A program made the position numbers and the translations under genes. The notes under the pieces were generated by a model. It was not told the DNA's origin. It ran no database searches and saw only the letters and a list, made by a program, of their open reading frames with translations. Of a stretch of 64,000 nt of DNA, positions 9,001-17,429 are shown in pieces; within the stretch, counting starts at the first letter, position 1; the number at the start of each line of letters is the position of its first letter. The DNA is from Pseudomonas migulae (lineage in GTDB: Bacteria; Pseudomonadota; Gammaproteobacteria; Pseudomonadales; Pseudomonadaceae): positions 2,811,501 to 2,875,500 of the forward strand of contig NZ_JALJWR010000001.1 of assembly GCF_024169315.1 (NCBI RefSeq). Direction: 5' to 3'.

Positions 9001-9630
9001 TCAGTGCATCTCGGTGAACGCGAGTTTGACGCCGATGGCAATCAGCACCGCGCCCATGGTCCGGTCGAACCAGTGGCCCATGCGGGCAAAACCGGCGCGT
9101 ACGCGTTGCTGACTGAACAGCATCGCCACCAGGCAGAACCACAGGGCCGTCGCTGCCGCGAGGTAAATCCCGTAACCCGCTTGCACCGCCAGCGGTGTGT
9201 GCGGATTGATCACCACGGTGAACAACGACAGGAAGAACAGCGTGGCTTTCGGGTTCAGACCGTTGGTCACGAAACCCGAGGTGAAGGCGCCGCGAGCCGT
9301 GCGCTCACCCGCTTCCTGGTGCAGGTCGTCGGCCACCGGTTTGGCCGGTTGCGCACGCAAGGCCTTGAAGCCGATGTACAGCAGGTAAGCGGCGGCGGCC
9401 CATTTCAAGGCGTTGAACAGCACGATCGACTGGGACACGATCAGGCCGATGCCGAGCAGCGAATAGCCGACGTGCAGGAAAATCGCCGTACCGACGCCCA
9501 GCGCGGTCCAGGTGCCGGCGCGACGACCGTGGGTCACGCTCTCACGCACCACCACGGCAAAGTCGGGCCCGGGGCTGGCCACGGCCAGCAAATGGATGAG
9601 GGCAACGGTCAAGAACTCTGTCCAGTACAT
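9001..9630 (-). CDS. LysE/RhtB family amino-acid or small-solute exporter
   Basis: 209 residues, the normal LysE family length, with about six hydrophobic membrane segments. The N-terminal family motif is clear (LAVASPGPDFAVVVRES, about residues 15-31), and NGLNPKATLFFLSLF near residue 125-140 is also typical. Such inner-membrane proteins export amino acids or derivatives; the substrate cannot be told here. Single gene, bounded by REP pairs on both sides, so probably monocistronic. A run CTCCTA just upstream of the minus-strand start (around 9637) reads TAGGAG and serves as ribosome binding site. Confidence 0.9.
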   Translation of the reverse strand: MYWTEFLTVALIHLLAVASPGPDFAVVVRESVTHGRRAGTWTALGVGTAIFLHVGYSLLGIGLIVSQSIVLFNALKWAAAAYLLYIGFKALRAQPAKPVADDLHQEAGERTARGAFTSGFVTNGLNPKATLFFLSLFTVVINPHTPLAVQAGYGIYLAAATALWFCLVAMLFSQQRVRAGFARMGHWFDRTMGAVLIAIGVKLAFTEMH

Positions 9631-9686
9631 GGGGGCTCCTATTGGGGCTGAACGGTCGAATTGAATTTATAAGCTGGCACTTTTCT

Positions 9687-9776
9687 TGTGGGAGCGGGCT
9701 TGCCCGCGAAAGCGGTGGGTCAGTCGCCATAATGGTTGCCTGATACTCCGCCTTCGCGGGCAAGCCCGCTCCCACA
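9687..9776. repeat. REP pair (REPIN), TGTGGGAGCGGGCTTG type
   Basis: Inverted copies at 9687-9711 and 9751-9776 between the divergent LysE and hprA genes. Confidence 0.88.
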
Positions 9777-9872
9777 GGTTCGGCGTCTGGCCTGGCTGTA
9801 AGTAACCATTTGTTTCTATCTGGTAGGCTCGGCAGATTACGCCTTCAATTCAATGCACAAAAGGTACAGTTG

Positions 9873-10838
9873 ATGACGAACCCTCGCCGCGCCGTTTTCC
9901 TCGACCATCCCTCGCTGGACCTCGGCGACCTCGACCTCAGCCCATTGCGTGAGTGCTTCGACGATTTGCAGCTGTTCGCGCAGACCACGCCGGATCAGGT
10001 GATCGAACGTCTCAAAGGCGCGACCGTCGCCATCAGCAACAAAATCCTGATCGACGCCGCCGCCATTGCCGCCAGCCCCGAACTGAAGCTGATCCTGATC
10101 ACCGCCACCGGCACCAACAACGTCGACCTCGCCGCCGCCCGCGCCCATGGCGTTACCGTGTGTAATTGCCAGGGTTACGGCACGCCATCGGTGGCCCAGC
10201 ACACCATCATGTTGCTGCTCAACCTGGCGACGCGCCTCGCCGATTATCAGAAAGCGGTCAGCGAAGGTCGCTGGCAACAAGCGAAACAGTTCTGCCTGCT
10301 GGATTACCCGATCGTCGAACTGGAAGGCAAAACCCTGGGCTTGCTCGGTCACGGCGAGCTGGGCAGCGCGGTCGCACGACTGGCCGAAGCCTTCGGCATG
10401 CGCGTGCTGCTCGGGCAGATTCCGGGGCGCCCTGCCCGGCCGGACCGTTTGCCGCTGGATGAGCTGCTGCCGCAAATCGATGCATTGACGCTGCACTGCC
10501 CGCTCAACGAACACACACGTCACTTCATCGGCGCCCGCGAACTGGCCTCGATGAAACCGGGCGCCTTTGTGGTCAACACCGCCCGTGGTGGCTTGATCGA
10601 CGAACAGGCACTGGCCGATGCCTTGCGCAACGGTCATCTGGGCGGCGCCGCCACCGACGTGTTGAGTGTCGAACCGCCGACCGCCGGCAACCCGTTACTC
10701 GCCACCGACATTCCACGCCTGATCGTCACACCGCACAACGCTTGGGGCAGTCGCGAGGCGCGGCAGCGGATCGTTGGCCAATTGACTGAAAACGCTCAGG
10801 GATACTTCAGCGGTAAGGCGCTGCGGGTCGTCAGTTGA
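9873..10838 (+). CDS. hprA: D-2-hydroxyacid dehydrogenase (glycerate dehydrogenase / hydroxypyruvate reductase)
   Basis: 321 residues. NAD(P)-binding motif GLLGHGELG at about residues 155-163. The catalytic Arg-Glu-His set of the family is present: NTARGGLID (about 235-243), SVEPP (about 264-268) and TPHNAWGS (about 284-291). It reduces hydroxypyruvate or glyoxylate, or oxidises D-glycerate, in the serine/glyoxylate route. ATG 9873 is chosen because an AAAGG lies a short distance upstream and the protein then begins with the usual short beta strand (RRAVFLDH). rsmC follows 33 bases later on the same strand; from memory PA4626-PA4627 are arranged likewise. The substrate is inferred from this synteny. 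Confidence 0.87.
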   Translation: MTNPRRAVFLDHPSLDLGDLDLSPLRECFDDLQLFAQTTPDQVIERLKGATVAISNKILIDAAAIAASPELKLILITATGTNNVDLAAARAHGVTVCNCQGYGTPSVAQHTIMLLLNLATRLADYQKAVSEGRWQQAKQFCLLDYPIVELEGKTLGLLGHGELGSAVARLAEAFGMRVLLGQIPGRPARPDRLPLDELLPQIDALTLHCPLNEHTRHFIGARELASMKPGAFVVNTARGGLIDEQALADALRNGHLGGAATDVLSVEPPTAGNPLLATDIPRLIVTPHNAWGSREARQRIVGQLTENAQGYFSGKALRVVS

Positions 10839-10871
10839 TAAACTGCGGCACTTTTTTTCAGGGAGCAGAGT

Positions 10872-11870
10872 ATGGATCCGCGCAGTGAAGTACTGCTTCG
10901 TCAGGCCGAGTTATTCCAGGGTTCGGTGTTGCTGGCCGGTTTGCCCGCCGATGATTTGCTGGGGCGCCTGTCCGATGCGCATGGCTGGTGCTGGCACGCC
11001 GGCGATCAGGCCGCGCTGGACGCTCGTTTCGCCGAGCGCAGCCATTTCGGTGTGACTGCGCCCGAGCGCGAGTTCGAAACCGCGGTGGTGTTTCTGCCCA
11101 AGTCCAAGGATCTTACCGATTACATCCTCAACGCCCTGGCCTCGCGGCTGGCCGGTCGCGAGCTGTATCTGGTGGGTGAAAAACGCAGTGGCATCGAAGG
11201 TGCGGCCAAGCAACTGAATCCGTTCGGCAAGCCGCGCAAACTCGACAGCGCGCGTCATTGTCAGCTCTGGCAGGTCACCGTAGCCGATGCGCCAGCGGCC
11301 AAATCCCTGGAAAGCCTGGCTCAGACCTATGAGTTGCCGCTGGCCGAAGGTCCGTTGAAAGTCATCAGCCTGCCGGGTGTGTTCAGCCACGGTCGACTGG
11401 ATCGCGGCAGTGCGTTGTTGCTTGAACATCTGGACAAATTGCCGAGCGGTCATTTGCTGGACTTCGGCTGCGGCGCGGGCGTTTTGGGCGCAGCGGTCAA
11501 ACGTCGTTATCCGCACAACCAGGTCACGCTGCTCGACGTGGACGCTTTTGCGGCCGCCAGCAGTCGCCTGACCCTGGCTGCCAACGGTCTTGAAGCAGAC
11601 GTCATTACCGGTGATGGCATCGATGCGGCGCCGATGGGTTTGAGTGCGATCCTGAGCAATCCGCCGTTCCACGTCGGCGTGCACACCGACTACTTCGCTA
11701 CCGAGAACTTGTTGCGAAAAGCAGCCAAACATCTGAAAAACGGTGGCGAACTGCGCCTGGTTGCGAACAGCTTCCTGAAGTATCAACCGCTGATCGAAGA
11801 GCACCTTGGCGTCTGTGCGATCAAGGCTGAGGGACAGGGTTTTCGAATCTACCGGGCCAAACGCGGCTGA
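10872..11870 (+). CDS. rsmC: 16S rRNA (guanine-1207-N2)-methyltransferase RsmC
   Basis: 332 residues with a degenerate N-terminal methyltransferase-like half (about 1-165) and a catalytic C-terminal half. SAM-binding motif [12 protein letters not shown] (about residues 194-205) and the N2-guanine methyltransferase signature SNPPF (about 260-264) are both intact. It methylates G1207 of 16S rRNA in the 30S subunit. GGGAGCAG lies just before the ATG. The gene is followed by the manganese riboswitch leader of the next gene, which has its own promoter in the 30-60 bases after the rsmC stop. Confidence 0.92.
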   Translation: MDPRSEVLLRQAELFQGSVLLAGLPADDLLGRLSDAHGWCWHAGDQAALDARFAERSHFGVTAPEREFETAVVFLPKSKDLTDYILNALASRLAGRELYLVGEKRSGIEGAAKQLNPFGKPRKLDSARHCQLWQVTVADAPAAKSLESLAQTYELPLAEGPLKVISLPGVFSHGRLDRGSALLLEHLDKLPSGHLLDFGCGAGVLGAAVKRRYPHNQVTLLDVDAFAAASSRLTLAANGLEADVITGDGIDAAPMGLSAILSNPPFHVGVHTDYFATENLLRKAAKHLKNGGELRLVANSFLKYQPLIEEHLGVCAIKAEGQGFRIYRAKRG

Positions 11871-11899
11871 GAAATAAGTGCTTGCCTAACGGGTTTCGC

Positions 11900-12120
11900 C
11901 TAGGCAGAATCCGCTCCGTCCTAGGGGAGTAGTCTCCCACGAGCGCCATGCTCGTCCGGCATACGTCAACATACTTGGTCCTCAGACCATGGCGTATGCG
12001 ACCCAAGCGTCCGCATCAGACGGATCGCCAGGGTTTGACAAGACCTATGACACGAACACCTTACCCGGGGCGGGAAGGCTGTACGTGTCATAGCCGTGTC
12101 GACCCGCCCCTTAGGAAAAC
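11900..12120 (+). promoter_or_regulatory. yybP-ykoY (Mn2+) riboswitch leader
   Basis: The leader of the GDT1-family gene contains the hallmark GGGGAGTAG (11925-11933) and CGTCAACATAC (11964-11974). A long paired region follows, with a strong terminal stem (arms about 12046-12055 and 12090-12099). A complementary pair GGGGCGGG (about 12067-12074) / CCCGCCCC (about 12103-12110) lies immediately before the TAGGA ribosome binding site, suited to switching access to translation start. This element is known upstream of manganese exporters in many bacteria, including GDT1/UPF0016 genes in Pseudomonas. Exact boundaries are approximate. Confidence 0.8.
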
Positions 12121-12124
12121 CCTG

Positions 12125-12709
12125 ATGCTGGATTCACTTCTCGTTCCCACCGCAATCGTTGCCTTGGCCGAAATCGGCGACAAGACGCAACTGCTCGCGC
12201 TGATTCTCGCTGCCCGTTTCCGCAAACCGTGGCCGATAATCGCCGGCATCGTTGCTGCCACCCTGGCCAACCACGCGGCAGCCGGTGCGGTAGGCGCCTG
12301 GGTCGGGAGCTTCTTCTCGGATTCGATGTTGCACTGGATTCTCGCCGCGAGTTTCACCGCGACGGCGTTGTGGACCCTGGTGCCGGACAAGATGGATGAC
12401 GACGAAGCCAGCACCGCACGCAAGTTCGGGCCGTTCCTGACGACGCTGATTGCGTTCTTCCTCGCGGAAATCGGCGACAAGACCCAGATCGCAACCGTGA
12501 TGCTCGCCGCGCAATACCCGGAACTGTGGCTGGTGATTATCGGCACCACCGCGGGTATGTTGATTGCCAACGTGCCAGTGGTGTTGGCGGGTAACTTTGC
12601 GGCGGACAAACTGCCCCTGACGTTGATCCGTCGCCTGGCGGCTTCGGCGTTCTTCGTCCTGGCGATTGTCGCGGTGTACAAGGCGATGCAGAGCAGCGGG
12701 TGGGTTTGA
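12125..12709 (+). CDS. TMEM165/GDT1 (UPF0016) family manganese exporter
   Basis: 194 residues, six predicted membrane segments in two homologous halves. Each half carries the family signature E-x-G-D-K-[TS]: AEIGDKTQLL at about residues 15-24 and AEIGDKTQIA at about 115-124. Members move Mn2+ (or Ca2+) out of the cytoplasm in exchange for protons. The yybP-ykoY leader just upstream, which senses Mn2+, supports manganese as the ion. The open frame runs upstream to 11948, but the riboswitch occupies that stretch and ATG 12125 has TAGGA at good distance. Confidence 0.9.
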   Translation: MLDSLLVPTAIVALAEIGDKTQLLALILAARFRKPWPIIAGIVAATLANHAAAGAVGAWVGSFFSDSMLHWILAASFTATALWTLVPDKMDDDEASTARKFGPFLTTLIAFFLAEIGDKTQIATVMLAAQYPELWLVIIGTTAGMLIANVPVVLAGNFAADKLPLTLIRRLAASAFFVLAIVAVYKAMQSSGWV

Positions 12710-12741
12710 TGCGTTAGGTCGGTAGACCGTCGTCGGAACGC

Positions 12742-12828
12742 CGCCCGGACCAAGCCCGCACCCACATTCGACCGTATTCAACATGAGAACACGGTCAAAA
12801 TGTGGGAGCGGGCTTGCTCGCGAAGGCG
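12742..12828. repeat. Degenerate REP pair
   Basis: The right copy (12801-12828) is a standard TGTGGGAGCGGGCTTGCTCGCGAAGGCG unit given here in two overlapping blocks (TGTGGGAGCGGGC then GCTTGCTCGCG). The left copy (12742-12766) is eroded but still recognisable as its inverse. Located between converging genes. Confidence 0.7.
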
Positions 12829-12851
12829 TCTTCAAAGACGCCGCATGACCA

Positions 12852-13670
12852 TCAGGATTTCGGCGCCTTCTCGTACAACGGCATCACCTTCGGAATTGCC
12901 GCCTGCAACGAAGCAATCCGACTGGACGACGCCGGGTGCGTGCTCATGAACTCCGGCGGCGAACCTTCCGAGGCCTTGCTCATCTTGTTCCACAAGGTGA
13001 TCGCGGCATTCGGGTTGTAACCGGCGCGAGCCGCCAGTTCCAGGCCGATCAGGTCCGCCTCGTTTTCATTGGAGCGGCTGTTGGGCAAGGTCATGCCGTA
13101 GTTGGCCACGGTGTCTGCCAGCGCCAGGCTGTCCTGGCCCAGACCGAACAATGCACCCGCGCCCTGCTTGGCCATTTCGATACCGTAGGCCTTGGACATC
13201 GCTTCACGACCGTGCTCGCGCAGGGCGTGGGCGATTTCATGGCCCATGATCGCGGCGATTTCATCGTCGGTCAGTTTCAGGCTGTCAATCAGCCCGGTGT
13301 AGAAAATGATCTTGCCGCCAGGCCCGCAGTTGGCGTTGAGTTCGTCACTCTTGATCAGGTTGACTTCCCATTTCCACTGGGCCGAATCCGGACGAAAAAT
13401 CGGCGCCTGGGCAATCAGCCGATTGGCGATCGCCTGGATGCGCTTGGCATCGTTACTGGTCTTGTCCAGCACACCTTTGCTGGTCGCCTCGCCAACCGTC
13501 TTCTGGTAAGACTGGGCGTACATCTGGTTGACTTCGTCCGTGGACAACATGCTGAACATGTACTGCTTGCGCTCCACACCCACGGCACCGCCGCTGGTGG
13601 TGTTGACCGACTGACAACCGGCGAGCAACAGACCCGCACTCAGAGCACACAAAACCAATCGCTTGTTCAT
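12852..13670 (-). CDS. M48 family zinc metalloprotease, lipoprotein
   Basis: 272 residues. The N terminus is a lipoprotein signal (LSAGLLLAGC, lipobox cysteine about residue 18). Zinc site HEIAH at residues 144-148 and the third-ligand motif NENEADLIGLELA about 50 residues later are intact, as in BepA/LoiP-type M48 proteases. It probably acts in the periplasm, membrane-anchored, on misassembled outer-membrane proteins. The ATG at 13670 is preferred over a frame-extended start at 13751 because it has AGGGAG upstream and yields the lipobox. It is divergent from the chemoreceptor gene that starts at 13944. Confidence 0.9.
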   Translation of the reverse strand: MNKRLVLCALSAGLLLAGCQSVNTTSGGAVGVERKQYMFSMLSTDEVNQMYAQSYQKTVGEATSKGVLDKTSNDAKRIQAIANRLIAQAPIFRPDSAQWKWEVNLIKSDELNANCGPGGKIIFYTGLIDSLKLTDDEIAAIMGHEIAHALREHGREAMSKAYGIEMAKQGAGALFGLGQDSLALADTVANYGMTLPNSRSNENEADLIGLELAARAGYNPNAAITLWNKMSKASEGSPPEFMSTHPASSSRIASLQAAIPKVMPLYEKAPKS

Positions 13671-13943
13671 CAAAAAACTCCCTGAAAACATGCCGGGTAT
13701 CCTAGGCGGGGAAATGTATCGACGCCAGATACAACAGACATTCAGACGCATATTTCGGATAAAGCTCTCATCGCCGTAGGAAAAAATTCACATAACCTCC
13801 CCCGCCACGGCTGGTAACGGCCCGCAGTGATTCATTTGCGACATCAACCACTCCAAAACAGCCATTTCGCCCCGCCCCGCTCATGCCCCTCGAATCCCCT
13901 GCCGATACAGCACCGCAGATGTCCTCTTGCGTGCGGAGCACCC

Positions 13944-16085
13944 ATGAAATTCAAGTCAATCCAGTTTTCCGTGGCGGCCCTGGCTGGCGCCATCGTTTTG
14001 AGCGTCGTCGCCGCGCTGGTGCTGTACGCCCTGTTTTCCGGTGCCCGGACCCAAGACATGGTTCAGGAACGAACCCAGGCGCAATTCGAGCAAGTCATCG
14101 AACAGCGCCTGACGTCCCTGGCGCAAACCCAGGTCAGCCAGATCCAGCGCGAACTTGAAGCGCCCCTGCTGATTGCCGGCGGTCTGGTGCGGGTCAACGC
14201 GTTGATCGGCACGCCGGGCGCAGACGGCCAGCCGCAGCTGAGCCTCAGCCGTGAGCAAATGATCAGCCTGATCAAGGAAAACGTCGCCAGGAACCCGAAA
14301 ATCCTCGGCACCTACATCGGCTGGGAAAAAGACGCACTCGATCACAACGACGCGGCTTACGTCGGCACCAAAGTGGTCGGCATCGACGCCAGCAACGGCC
14401 GTTTCCTGCCATGGTGGTTCCGCAATGAAGACGGCACTCTGGGCCTGGACAAACTGGTGGACGTCGACGACCAGAAAACCCTGTCCACCGGCGTGCGCGC
14501 CAGCGAGTACTACCTGTGCTCGAAAGAAACCAAAAAATCCTGCGTGATCGATCCGGCGCCTTATAAGGTCGGCGACAAGATCGTCATGCTCGCTTCCTTT
14601 ATTGAACCGATCATGCTCGACGGCGCGTTCCAGGGCATCGTCGGCGCCGACCTGTCGGTGAATTTCATCCAGGAAATGCTCCTGGGCGCGAACCAGAAGC
14701 TGTACAACGGCTCGGGCGTCATGGCGCTGATCGGCGGTAACGGCCGGATCGTGGCCTACACCAAGGACCCGAGCAAATTCGGCGAGAAGGTCAGCGACAT
14801 TCTCGACAGCCAACAGATCGCCAACATGGCCAATCTGAAGCGCGGCGAAGTGACCTACACCGTCGACAAGGCCCAGGGCCGGATCGAGTTGTACCTGCCC
14901 TTCGGCATCGGCCAGACCGACGCCCGCTGGACCCTGATGCTGCAACTGCCGCTGAACGCGGTCATGGCCGACCTGCAAAAACTCCAGGCCGACCTGAACA
15001 CCCAGCGTAAATCCGACACCTTTGGCATGGCCATGGTTGGCCTGCTGATTGCCGGCATCGGTTTGCTGGTGATCTGGCTCGTGGGCCACGGCATCGCCCG
15101 GCCGCTGAAACAGATGGTCGCCATGCTCGACGACATTGCCAAAGGCGAAGGCGACCTGACCCGTCGGCTGACCAGTGATCGCGCCGACGAACTGGGCTCG
15201 ATCGCCAAAGGCTTCAACACCTTCCTCGCCAAGTTGCAGGCGATGATCACTCAGGTCGTGACGTCGGTGCAGAGCGTCAGCGATTCGTCGGAACACACCG
15301 CCGACATCGCGATTCGCACCAATATCGGCGTACAGAAACAAATGGTCGAGATCGATCAGGTCGCCACGGCGGTGCACGAAATGACCGCCACCGCCCAGGA
15401 CGTGGCGCGCAACGCGACCCAGGCGGCACAAGCGGCCAGTCATGCGGATCAGGCGGCGGCTCAGGGCAAACAGATCGTGCGGGACACGTCGAATTCGATC
15501 GGTGTGCTGGCGGTGGAGATCGGCAAGGCGGTCAGCGTGGTGCAAACCCTGGCCAAGGACAGCGAGAACATCAACGCGATCCTCACCGCCATTCGCGGGA
15601 TCGCCGAGCAGACCAACCTGCTGGCCTTGAACGCCGCCATCGAAGCGGCACGCGCCGGCGAACAGGGCCGTGGCTTTGCGGTGGTGGCCGATGAAGTGCG
15701 CAACCTGGCGCAGAAAACCCAGAAGGCCACCGAAGAAATCCAGACCATGATCCAGCAACTGCAACAAGGCACGCGCGATGTGGTGCGGGTGATGGAGGAC
15801 AGCCAGAACCGTACCGATGAAAGTGTCCAGCACGCCGCGAAAGCCGCCGAAGCACTGGATGCGATCACTCAGGCGGTGTCGGTGATCAACGACATGAACA
15901 CGCAGATTGCCAGTGCGGCCGAAGAGCAGAGCGCGGTGGCGGATGACATCAACCGTAACGTGATCAACATCGGGCAAGTGGCCAATGAAGTGGCCGGCGG
16001 GGCGGATGAGTCGAGCGCGGCGAGTGCGGATCTGACCAAGCTGGCTGAACAGCAGCGGCGGTTGATCAATCAGTTCAAGGTTTGA
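13944..16085 (+). CDS. Methyl-accepting chemotaxis protein with periplasmic dCache-type sensor
   Basis: 713 residues. A first membrane helix (about residues 10-33) is followed by a large periplasmic region with dCache features ([29 protein letters not shown], about 40-355). A second helix (about 360-382), a HAMP domain and a cytoplasmic signalling domain come next. The conserved hairpin tip is present ([20 protein letters not shown], about 551-570). It would report an extracellular ligand to CheA/CheW. From memory P. aeruginosa PA4633 (PctD), reported to sense choline-type ligands, holds the corresponding place, so a quaternary amine ligand is possible but not shown by sequence. GCGGAG before ATG 13944 decides the start over the in-frame ATG at 13827. 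Confidence 0.92.
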   Translation: MKFKSIQFSVAALAGAIVLSVVAALVLYALFSGARTQDMVQERTQAQFEQVIEQRLTSLAQTQVSQIQRELEAPLLIAGGLVRVNALIGTPGADGQPQLSLSREQMISLIKENVARNPKILGTYIGWEKDALDHNDAAYVGTKVVGIDASNGRFLPWWFRNEDGTLGLDKLVDVDDQKTLSTGVRASEYYLCSKETKKSCVIDPAPYKVGDKIVMLASFIEPIMLDGAFQGIVGADLSVNFIQEMLLGANQKLYNGSGVMALIGGNGRIVAYTKDPSKFGEKVSDILDSQQIANMANLKRGEVTYTVDKAQGRIELYLPFGIGQTDARWTLMLQLPLNAVMADLQKLQADLNTQRKSDTFGMAMVGLLIAGIGLLVIWLVGHGIARPLKQMVAMLDDIAKGEGDLTRRLTSDRADELGSIAKGFNTFLAKLQAMITQVVTSVQSVSDSSEHTADIAIRTNIGVQKQMVEIDQVATAVHEMTATAQDVARNATQAAQAASHADQAAAQGKQIVRDTSNSIGVLAVEIGKAVSVVQTLAKDSENINAILTAIRGIAEQTNLLALNAAIEAARAGEQGRGFAVVADEVRNLAQKTQKATEEIQTMIQQLQQGTRDVVRVMEDSQNRTDESVQHAAKAAEALDAITQAVSVINDMNTQIASAAEEQSAVADDINRNVINIGQVANEVAGGADESSAASADLTKLAEQQRRLINQFKV

Positions 16086-16091
16086 TCCAGA

Positions 16092-16163
16092 GGCCCCATC
16101 GCGAGCAAGCCCACACAGTTGATCGCATTCCAGTGTGGGAGCGGGCTTGCTCGCGAAGGGGCC
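16092..16163. repeat. REP pair with a shortened left copy
   Basis: The right copy (16134-16163) is complete. The left copy (16092-16117) lacks about four bases in its middle compared with other copies here, so its hairpin is asymmetric. Confidence 0.75.
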
Positions 16164-16178
16164 GGTACAAACAACGCA

Positions 16179-16802
16179 TCAACCGGGGGTCAAACACTCC
16201 GGCCCATTCAACTTCGGATCATTCACCAGATTCGCCAACACCCGCTCGCGCAACGCAGCGGGTTCACTGGCCAACAACCCCTGCAACACATGCAAAGGCG
16301 TCTCGGGATCAAGCCACGCCTCCTGCCCCGCTGCATCCAGAATCAACGGCCGACGCTGACTCGCCGCCGGTTGCGTGATCACTGCCGTGCTCAACCACAC
16401 CTGTTCCTGCACGGGATACGCCTCCCAGATCGCCGCAAAAAACAGCGCCGAGCCCTCTGCCGGCGTCAACCAGTAAGGCCGCTTGCGCGTCGTGCCGCGC
16501 CATTCGTAAAAACCGTTGGCCGGCAGCAGGCATCGGCGCTCGCGCAGGGCCTGGCGGAACATCGGTTGCTCGGCCACGGTTTCGGCCCGGGCATGGGCCG
16601 GCGTGCGGGATAGATCGGTCAGCCACGGCGGCGTCAGCCCCCAGCGCGCACGGGCCAACTCTCGCTGGCCGTCAGCGGCGGCACGCAGCATCAACACCGA
16701 ATCGTTTGGGGAAATATTCCACTGGGCCTGCTGATCGGCGGGAAAGCCAGGCAGGGCCGCGAAAGCGGGGTTCCAGCGAAACAGGGCATAACGTCCACAC
16801 AT
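16179..16802 (-). CDS. SRAP / YedK-HMCES family protein (abasic-site DNA-protein crosslink) with altered active site
   Basis: 207 residues starting MCGRY; Cys2, which in YedK/HMCES forms a thiazolidine link to abasic sites in single-stranded DNA, is present once the Met is removed. ISPND (about 30-34), ARAET (71-75), NGFYEW (96-101) and RRPLIL (150-155) mark the SRAP fold. Against the E. coli YedK sequence as I remember it, Glu105 is kept (Glu100), but Asn75 is replaced by His70 and His160 by Ser148. The fold and cysteine are kept but the crosslink-reversal chemistry may differ. Monocistronic, converging on the chemoreceptor gene. Confidence 0.85.
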   Translation of the reverse strand: MCGRYALFRWNPAFAALPGFPADQQAQWNISPNDSVLMLRAAADGQRELARARWGLTPPWLTDLSRTPAHARAETVAEQPMFRQALRERRCLLPANGFYEWRGTTRKRPYWLTPAEGSALFFAAIWEAYPVQEQVWLSTAVITQPAASQRRPLILDAAGQEAWLDPETPLHVLQGLLASEPAALRERVLANLVNDPKLNGPECLTPG

Positions 16803-16837
16803 GGGGCAACACGACTCTTGATAAAACGAACGTCAGC

Positions 16838-17098
16838 CTAACAGACCAGCGTGCCGGGAAAGCTTTCCGGTTCATCGCCGGGCAGCGGCAGCGCGGCATT
16901 GTACGCGGCGATCAACTCACGGGCGTATTCGGCCTGGTCGTTATCGACCGACAACCCCAACAGACCGAAGATGGGCAACTCCCCGCTGCCACCGAGCAAA
17001 TCTCGCCCGACCAGATGCGCCTCGATGCCCTCGCTGGCGAGCATGCCTTGCAGCAGCTCGCCTTCCATCAGGTTTTCCGGCTCATAGATTCGCTGCAT
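16838..17098 (-). CDS. DUF2007 family protein
   Basis: 86 residues. The sequence matches the short DUF2007 family, in which a beta-alpha-beta unit begins with a residue pattern like RIYEPENLMEGELLQGMLASEGIEA (positions 3-27) and ends in a helix (NDQAEYARELIAAY). Family members are often called putative signal-transducing proteins, but no function is established. It is 9 bases downstream of the CPXCG-motif gene on the same strand, so the two form a small operon. No membrane segment and no metal ligands are visible. Confidence 0.8.
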   Translation of the reverse strand: MQRIYEPENLMEGELLQGMLASEGIEAHLVGRDLLGGSGELPIFGLLGLSVDNDQAEYARELIAAYNAALPLPGDEPESFPGTLVC

Positions 17099-17107
17099 AG
17101 ATGCCCC

Positions 17108-17290
17108 TTACTCGTTTTCACTGAACACTTCGAGATGCCATTCCTCTCCGTCAACCTGCAACACAAACGTTATCGGCCGACAGCACACCTGACAGTCCTC
17201 GATATAGGTCTGATCGCCGCCGGACAGATCCACCGTTGTCTCAACCTCTTCACCACAATAAGGACATTCATACTGCGCAGTTTCCAGCAT
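17108..17290 (-). CDS. CPXCG-motif cysteine-rich small protein
   Basis: 60 residues with two cysteine pairs, CPYC (about residues 9-12) and CQVC (about 33-36), spaced like a zinc ribbon. This matches the CPXCG cysteine-rich protein family, conserved in gammaproteobacteria with no assigned role. First gene of a two-gene operon with the DUF2007 gene. It is divergent from the acyltransferase gene starting at 17430. Confidence 0.85.
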   Translation of the reverse strand: MLETAQYECPYCGEEVETTVDLSGGDQTYIEDCQVCCRPITFVLQVDGEEWHLEVFSENE

Positions 17291-17315
17291 CGCGGTCTCC
17301 CGGGTGACTTGTGCG

Positions 17316-17321
17316 TATAAT
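17316..17321 (+). promoter_or_regulatory. Candidate -10 element (TATAAT) for the acyltransferase gene
   Basis: A perfect TATAAT hexamer lies in the 139-base divergent gap, about 110 bases before the acyltransferase start. The matching -35 at 17-base spacing is poor, so strength and exact use are uncertain. Confidence 0.4.
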
Positions 17322-17429
17322 CGCCGGTCTATTTGCAGGGCTATTTTTGTCTGGCTACCTTTTCAGACCGTGCCCCGTTGGTTTTCGATCAAAACCTTTA
17401 CTTACCCTAGCCGTTTCTAACAAGAGAGC

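Noticed and set aside
9675..9689. Sigma-54-like TGGCAC-N5-TTGT before hprA
   Set aside because: The -12 GC dinucleotide is replaced by GT, the right half lies inside a REP element, and hprA is not a typical sigma-54 target.
13956..15977. A 673-codon open frame on the minus strand opposite the first chemoreceptor
   Set aside because: It is the reverse-strand shadow of a high-GC gene. The product is rich in His, Arg and Gln with no domain, while the plus strand has a complete chemoreceptor.
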